This document shows positions 57,347-62,000 of a stretch of 62,000 bases of DNA, piece after piece (positions within the stretch are counted from its first letter, which is position 1; each line of letters starts with the position of its first letter). The notes under the pieces are model-generated. The model worked only from the letters and a program-made list of their open reading frames with translations. It made no database searches and was not told the DNA's origin. Origin of the DNA: Zygnema cylindricum (Eukaryota > Streptophyta > Zygnematophyceae > Zygnematales > Zygnemataceae); the NCBI GenBank assembly GCA_037447655.1, contig JBBHKE010000879.1:231429-293428 (forward strand), written 5' to 3'. Made by a program: the position numbers and the translations under genes.

Positions 57347-57535
57347 CGTCAAAATTCAGGCGTCAGGTACATTGCCGTCAAAATTTAGACGTCAGGTTCA
57401 TTGCGTCAAAATTTAGGCGTCAGGTACATTGCCGTCAAAATTTAGACGTCAGGTACATTGCCGTCAAAATTTAGACGTCAGGTACATTGCCGTCAAAATT
57501 CAGACGTCAGATACATTGCCGTCAAAGAGTTTTTT
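57347..57535. repeat. 29-bp tandem array, about six units
   Basis: Unit GTCAGGTACATTGCCGTCAA + AATTTAGAC, starting at about 57362, 57391, 57419, 57448, 57477 and 57506. One unit is 28 bp (TTGCGTC for TTGCCGTC). Units abut without spacers. Confidence 0.9.
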
Positions 57536-57798
57536 TTTGACGAAAAGGACATGTACGGCGAGGATGTAACTGACGCCAGCAAAAATTCCACATATAAATG
57601 AGGCGTTGGCACCTAAATAGTGTTTCGTAGCGTAAAAGATCAGAATGAACGCTGACGTATGAACCTACAGGGCCTGGTGGTTCTTTAGCGCTGTCCGTTA
57701 GATTAACAGAAATGGACGCCTCTTATTCGCTGAATTCTTATTTTCAACTTAACCCGGCTGACTAGGTCTAAATCTGACAAAATCCACCCACTTAACTA

Positions 57799-58019
57799 CA
57801 CCGTGTATCGCTATTAGTGTTAATACTTTTTTCGCCACTTAAAAAAAATATTTTATCCGTACACACCTATACGATTTTCAATTTGACACCGCCAATCGGA
57901 AGCTACGAATCTTAAACTTCAATCGCAACCGTCAGATCCGCAACACGACAAATGTGTACGGATAAAAAATGCTTTTTGCGACGAAAAAAAACATCAACAC
58001 TAATAGCTATTCACGGTTG
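57799..58019. mobile_element. Group B2 MITE (221 bp)
   Basis: Ends CACCGTGTATCGCTATTAGT and ACTAATAGCTATTCACGGTTG with TA at 57797-57798 and 58020-58021. Inner arms CCGTACACACCTATACGA and CGACAAATGTGTACGG partly pair. Absent from R copy 1. Confidence 0.85.
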
Positions 58020-58215
58020 TAGCCGTTCAATCCTCACTCTGACGGTGTACTTTCTAAACCTAATTTGAGTTATTTGACTTATTTCCAAACCCTAAAACAA
58101 AACTCTAAAACACGTATTGTACGTCCTCGTACCGCACTAAACTGATTTTAAAATTTAAAATTTAAACTCCTTTACAGTATAGTACGAAATAGAATGCGTT
58201 ATTTGTTATTTTTTG

Positions 58216-58685
58216 TCGTACAATGGATCGAACGTCATATCATCGCCTCGATGGATTCGAAAACATCGCCATCTCCGTGATTCGCGGGCTCGGCGCGCAG
58301 AAACGTCCAAATTTTTCCACAGTTTTCCGACGCTCTGATTGGCTGCCCGTGAAGCGACAGCCAACTATCGCCTCCGCGAAATTAGGAATACGGGAAAAAA
58401 AAAAAAAAAAAAATCATTTGAAAAGTGACGCCGTTTTTGTCTTATTCGGCGGCCTCTTTTTCCTTAACATATTTAAATTTCTCCTCCTCTCCTCTCCCTC
58501 TTCTTTAAAAGAGAAAGAAAAGTAAAAACGCAAAAAAGGGAGAGAAGGAGGGAAGGAAAAAAGATAATGGATCAATAATCAGTAATAATAATCATTAAAC
58601 TGTTTTATAATTAATTAATTCAGTTTTTCAATTTGATTTTCCCTTCAAAAATAATAGTAATACTAATTAAAAACCCAAACAATAA
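58216..58685 (+). promoter_or_regulatory. Presumed upstream region of the right-edge gene
   Basis: Contains an A run (about 58395-58413), a pyrimidine patch CTCCTCCTCTCCTCTCCCTC (58481-58500) of the kind often seen near plant transcription starts, and AT-rich leader up to the ATG. No clear TATA box was fixed. The frame 58223-58525 shows no recognised motif and runs through the A tract. Confidence 0.35.
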
Positions 58686-58916
58686 ATGACCAATAGTGTA
58701 GAAAGCTCCCACGTGGGAGGTCCCTCTGGGGGAGGCGGATCTCCCGACGACCATACCGAAACTGCAACTGCCTCTCGCACGTGTGAAGCCCCCTCCGATC
58801 GCACGTGCGGACTCCACAATGTACGGACTTTTTGGCTGCATGCGGGCTCAGAAACTTTCATGCTCCTGGAGGATCAAGACACGGGAGACGTCCTTATGCC
58901 CCTTATTTATATGAAA
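58686..58916 (+). CDS. Unrecognised gene, exon 1
   Basis: ATG at 58686 in context AATAAATG starts 77 codons ending YMK, then donor GTAAAC. The N-terminus is Gly/Ser/Thr-rich (GGPSGGGGSPDDHTETATAS) and probably disordered. The second half, WLHAGSETFMLLEDQDTGDV, looks folded. No signal peptide or membrane segment is visible. Codon content is less AT-rich than the surrounding repeats. The exon continues in frame to exon 2 across a 162-bp intron. The family was not recognised. Confidence 0.6.
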
Positions 58917-59078
58917 GTAAACCCCTTTTAGCCCCCTTTTTAACCCCATTGTTTTTAAAAATTTAATTAATTTTTATTGCTACTACTATCGCCAACTTAC
59001 CCACTTTTTATCACCCCTTTATACCCCATAAACATCTACATTTTTTCCTCAAAACCCCTATTTGTGCTCCATGTGCAG

Positions 59079-59309
59079 AGCGTTTTCGCGGCCAATTACA
59101 GCCGGAAACTGAGCAGCTTGAAACACCGCCTAGCCGTACCTTCCATACGGAACCGTACGGAACCGTACGATTTTGACAGCCGTACAGCCTCCAACAAGGA
59201 TTTTCTTTATTGGGTGTGGGCCTTTGAGGCTCCTACGGAAGTCAAAGTCCTCGCGAGACAGACGCTAGGAGACGAAAACGCGCCCCAAGGTCACCTTCGT
59301 CTCGTTATG
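59079..59309 (+). CDS. Unrecognised gene, exon 2
   Basis: Acceptor GTGCAG, 77 codons in phase 0, donor ATG|GTAAGC. The peptide runs SVFAANYSRKLSSLKHRLAV to RTEPYDFDSRTASNKDFLYW, VWAFEAPTEVKVLARQTLGD and GHLRLVM. Basic and aromatic residues are mixed as in a globular domain. CCGTACGGAACCGTACGG-like sequence (59150-59175) is the same GTACGG word that fills nearby repeats. Function unknown; expressed-sequence support would be needed for the splice sites. Confidence 0.6.
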
Positions 59310-59984
59310 GTAAGCGCATAGGTATCTCAATTAGTGTGGATTGACAATGAGTTTTTTGTTGGTATCATGTGCCACACCCCTAGAAAATGACGTTATTTTA
59401 TTTATTTACGTATTCGTGCGTTTTACTTCTTTTTACCGTAATTCGCGGGGATTTTTGGGTGGTAGAGTGATTTTCATGTGTTGCTAGACATGACACCTTA
59501 TTTAGTGTGTATTGTGGTCTATCCGATCATTGAATGTGGTGAGGAGTTACGGTATAGACACCGTAATTAGTGTGGATTTTCTACGTTTGATTGCTCAATT
59601 TCAGATCATACATGGGGCACCTGAAGTAGCGTAGATTATGGAAGAACTCTCGTAGACGCGACAACTAGCTTTGGAAAGAAAAAATTATGGGATATTCAAT
59701 GTTATGAAGTCAATTATTTTTTGACGTGTGGGAAATTCCACCTTACAAACTTTGTCAAAGTATGTTTTTTTTTAATTGGTGTATAATTTAATACTAATTC
59801 GAAATGGTGTCTATTATCTAGTTGGATGGTGCATTAATCGAGTTATTATAATCAATCGAACCCGGTAGATATAAGAAATGAAGATTTGTTTTGGAACTTG
59901 AATTTAGTTGTTAGAGTCATTTGTTTGTTTGTTTATTTATTTATTTATTTATGTTTATATATATTGGTTGGGGGTGGAAAATAG
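59310..59984 (+). other. Intron 2; no gene
   Basis: 675 bp starting GTAAGC and ending AAAATAG after a T-rich stretch with (TTTA) repeats at 59931-59955. AT-rich, without repeat-family hallmarks. Confidence 0.5.
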
Positions 59985-60116
59985 TTGCCAATAGTGTATA
60001 GTGCAATGGCCCAAAAAAGGGAATTGCGCGAAACTCCATTTTTTAAATCGCTCCATCGAGTCATGCGAGCGTCAAGTTATGCGAAACTTTTTGATTTGCT
60101 TCCGCCTTCGATTGAG
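59985..60116 (+). CDS. Unrecognised gene, exon 3
   Basis: Phase 0 from acceptor AAAATAG (59984) gives 44 codons, LPIVYSAMAQKRELRETPFF, KSLHRVMRASSYAKLFDLLP and PSIE, ending at donor GAG|GTAAGA. The frame stays open past the donor, so an intron-retained form is possible. The acceptor could instead lie a few bases later. Helix-like character; no known domain. Confidence 0.5.
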
Positions 60117-60931
60117 GTAAGAGAAAAGGACAAAAGAGGAGGAAAAGAAAAGGATTGGTTGTTACAGTTTATTAGGTTCATAGTGGAAACTAAGAAGGTA
60201 ATGTTTAATGTATACCCTTTAGAAGGGAAATTTTTATATAGTTTCTTAGCTTCATAATAAAAACTGAGAATGTTGTTGTGGGATTGATTCTTGGAGTTCT
60301 ATGATTTAATTGCATGTTTTAAAAACAATTGGTGATTCATTATATATTTTTATTTCTTGTGTAAAATTTAAGTGGGTACAATAGTTGATGGAAAAGGGAA
60401 AAACTCAAGCATTTGATTTTTTAGTCTCCTATTTGAAGTTTCTATTTATTGAAAAAGTAGTAAAATTTGTTTACTATTTTTGAATGTTCAATTTTGACAA
60501 CAAATCTCCAGATATTATGTCTAATTTTAAATCTCTTCCTTATTTTTCTTCTCAATTTCCAATGTGATTTTTCTTTTCATTTTTTATTTTCAATGTCTAG
60601 TTTATACAATTTCCAATTCCCGATTTAAAATAAAATCGAATTCATTAACGAAAAACGAATTATAATTTTAATTTTCCAATTAATTGCTCGAAAAATCGCC
60701 TAAAGTCTTAAAATTCCCAAATGCCAATACTGCGAATTTTCAAATAAAAAAAAAATCAAAAAATTATATATTCAAACACATTCCGAAAAAAAATTCCAAA
60801 CATCTCCAAATGTCAGAAATATTTCAAAACATTCCATTTAAAAACATTTTGAAATATTTCAAATCCTTTCAAAATTTTGAAAAACCAACCGATTTTTTTT
60901 TTTTAAATCCATTGTTTGAAATTTCTCACAG

Positions 60932-61122
60932 GTAGAACTCGAGATTCCGGACATTTCTGAACCCTCAGAAGACGACAAAAAAGACACTAAAATCCAAAAA
61001 GAATCTTCTTCTTTGAGATCTTTTCCGGAACCTCTTTTTCACGGACCGTACGATCTCACAAAAACTTTGGCAAAATATACTCTCTCGTACGAAAACGTCG
61101 AAGAATCCGACCACAATATTTG
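60932..61122 (+). CDS. Unrecognised gene, exon 4
   Basis: Acceptor TTTCTCACAG, phase 0: VELEIPDISEPSEDDKKDTK, an acidic linker, then PEPLFHGPYDLTKTLAKYTL and SYENVEESDHNIW. The proposed donor is G|GTATAA at 61123, leaving phase 2. Without it the frame runs on into repeated TTATTATTGT codons, which is unlikely to be coding. Confidence in the donor is moderate. Confidence 0.5.
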
Positions 61123-61817
61123 GTATAAATCCAACCAATTTTTTTATGTGTTTGTTAATAATGATTATTATTGTATTGGTACACACCAACTATTGTATGT
61201 GTTCTTCAATGATGGGTATTATTATTATTGTTGTTGTTGTTTTTGGTCTATTTTTTCATTTTCTTTTGAGTTGGGTGTCTCAAAGAAGTAAACAATCTTT
61301 GATTTGATTTGACCTTAAAATAAATTATAGGGATTACAAAATGACAACTTATTAAAAGACTTAAAATTATTTAAGAATGTAAGAATTCTGTAATTGAAGA
61401 AAGCTATTTAACAATTGTTGAGGCAATAAAGTGAACAATTCACAGATTGAAGAATTGAAGCATTCAAGAATCTTCATAATGACGGCCACTAACAAGTCCA
61501 CAAAACATTATCAATTTCAATTAAAAAACGTAGTGATTTTTTTTTCGTCTTCTTGATCACCCTTTTCTAATCTTTCTTCTTCTAATCGTTCTCTCCTTCA
61601 CTTTTATTTCCCTTCCCTTTCCTTCCCCCCCTCGCATCTCCTCCCCTTCCCTCCCCTTTTCTTTCCTTCTCCCTCCCCTCGCCTCTTCTTCCCTTCCCTT
61701 CCCTCCCCTTCTCTTTCCTTCTCCCTCCCCTCGCCTCTCCTCCACTTCCCTTCCCTCCCCTTCTCATTCCTTCTCCCTCCCCTCGCCTCTCCTCCCCTTC
61801 CCTTCTTTTCTTTACAG
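61123..61817 (+). other. Intron 4, including a CT-rich minisatellite
   Basis: 695 bp from GTATAA to TTCTTTACAG. From 61606 to 61805 it is a pyrimidine array with units such as CTTCTCCCTCCCCTCGCCTC repeated about four times. Minus-strand Glu/Arg/Gly frames here are artefacts. Confidence 0.55.
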
Positions 61818-62000
61818 TAAAAGACAAAGGCGGACCTATCAGGGAAGCTCTAGAAGCATGCCGGCGCTTTCGTCTTATGCAGGAATTCTGGGACCTTCCT
61901 CTCCTCCCAGGTTGCCACCTGGCACTCGTAGACGAGGCCCAGAATCCTCGCCCGAATTAGGGTATAAAGGGGTAGATCCGGAAGAAGTCGAGAATAGAAA
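61818..62000 (+). CDS. Unrecognised gene, exon 5 (partial)
   Basis: Follows acceptor TTTACAG. With the phase-2 donor above, the frame is open to the window end: KRQRRTYQGSSRSMPALSSY, a Pro/Arg-rich stretch, then GYKGVDPEEVENR. In the alternative phase the peptide GGPIREALEACRRFRLMQEF continues to a stop near 61958. That version looks more like a folded domain but would need an exon-4 donor of a different phase. The choice cannot be made from this sequence alone. Confidence 0.45.

Larger units (their letters stand above)
54950..58215. repeat. Repeat R, copy 2
   Basis: Second copy of the unit at 34240-41515, without the hAT. It contains T3 copy d near the place where hAT inserted in copy 1, and extra sequence at 57330-58020 (tandem array and B2 MITE). 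It ends about 470 bp before the first exon of the right-edge gene. Confidence 0.75.

Noticed and set aside
57347-57535. Possible CRISPR-like array
   Set aside because: Units abut directly with no variable spacers, and the window is eukaryotic; it is an ordinary tandem repeat.
58223-58525. Candidate first exon upstream of the right-edge gene
   Set aside because: It runs through an 18-base A tract giving polylysine, and no clear donor or domain was seen.
61557-61827. Minus-strand Glu/Gly/Arg frames at the right end
   Set aside because: Translation of the CT minisatellite inside the proposed intron.

Overview
This is a piece of a large eukaryotic nuclear genome made almost entirely of transposable elements. 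The evidence is Ty3/gypsy and Ty1/copia retrotransposons, hAT transposases, several families of short non-autonomous DNA transposons nested inside one another, and one gene with GT-AG introns at the right edge. No rRNA, tRNA, operon or CRISPR array was seen. A chromodomain gypsy element next to copia, hAT and Tourist-like elements would fit a plant or streptophyte alga, but that is inference and the species is not identified. A run of ten N (29314-29323) marks an assembly gap.

Layout. 1-1825: A-rich tract and unassigned sequence. 1826-4470: decayed plus-strand gypsy pol followed by a GCAGC-rich array. 4471-5830: remnants of two copia copies (LTR end, primer site and gag scrap, then a truncated LTR inserted into that gag). 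5851-12453: minus-strand chromovirus (gag, PR, RT, RH, INT, chromodomain, 5' LTR) interrupted at 8206-9135. 12454-18522: short DNA elements, several with intact target-site duplications (TSDs). 18790-19870: extreme purine/pyrimidine tract. 20385-25901: hAT remnants, including a broken transposase. 25909-34591: more short elements, a second pyrimidine tract, the gap, and repeat Q. 34240-41515: repeat R, split by a second hAT copy with its TSD. 41516-45770: Tourist-like elements, a second Q copy and an hAT-type MITE. 46200-53708: copia element with 968-bp LTRs and TSD CCCTA, its gag split by an inverted solo LTR. 53837-58215: MITEs and the second R copy. 58686-62000: five candidate exons of an unrecognised gene that runs off the window.

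The short elements fall into recurring groups. Group B has TIR CACCGYGAATCG and TA duplications. Groups T1, T2 and T3 are Tourist-like, with ends GGGT and TTA duplications. The hAT-type MITEs have TIR CATAGTTCAAAAGTAGG and 8-bp duplications. A hAT-like element (14843-15449) carries CGATATATCG clusters. T1, T2 and T3 share an internal palindrome, often with a TCGCGA or similar core, lying 8-30 bp before a candidate start codon. That shared palindrome and the copia primer-site/gag arrangement are the most unusual signals here. Every transposon protein visible carries at least one stop, frameshift or lost catalytic residue, so no autonomous element is visible.
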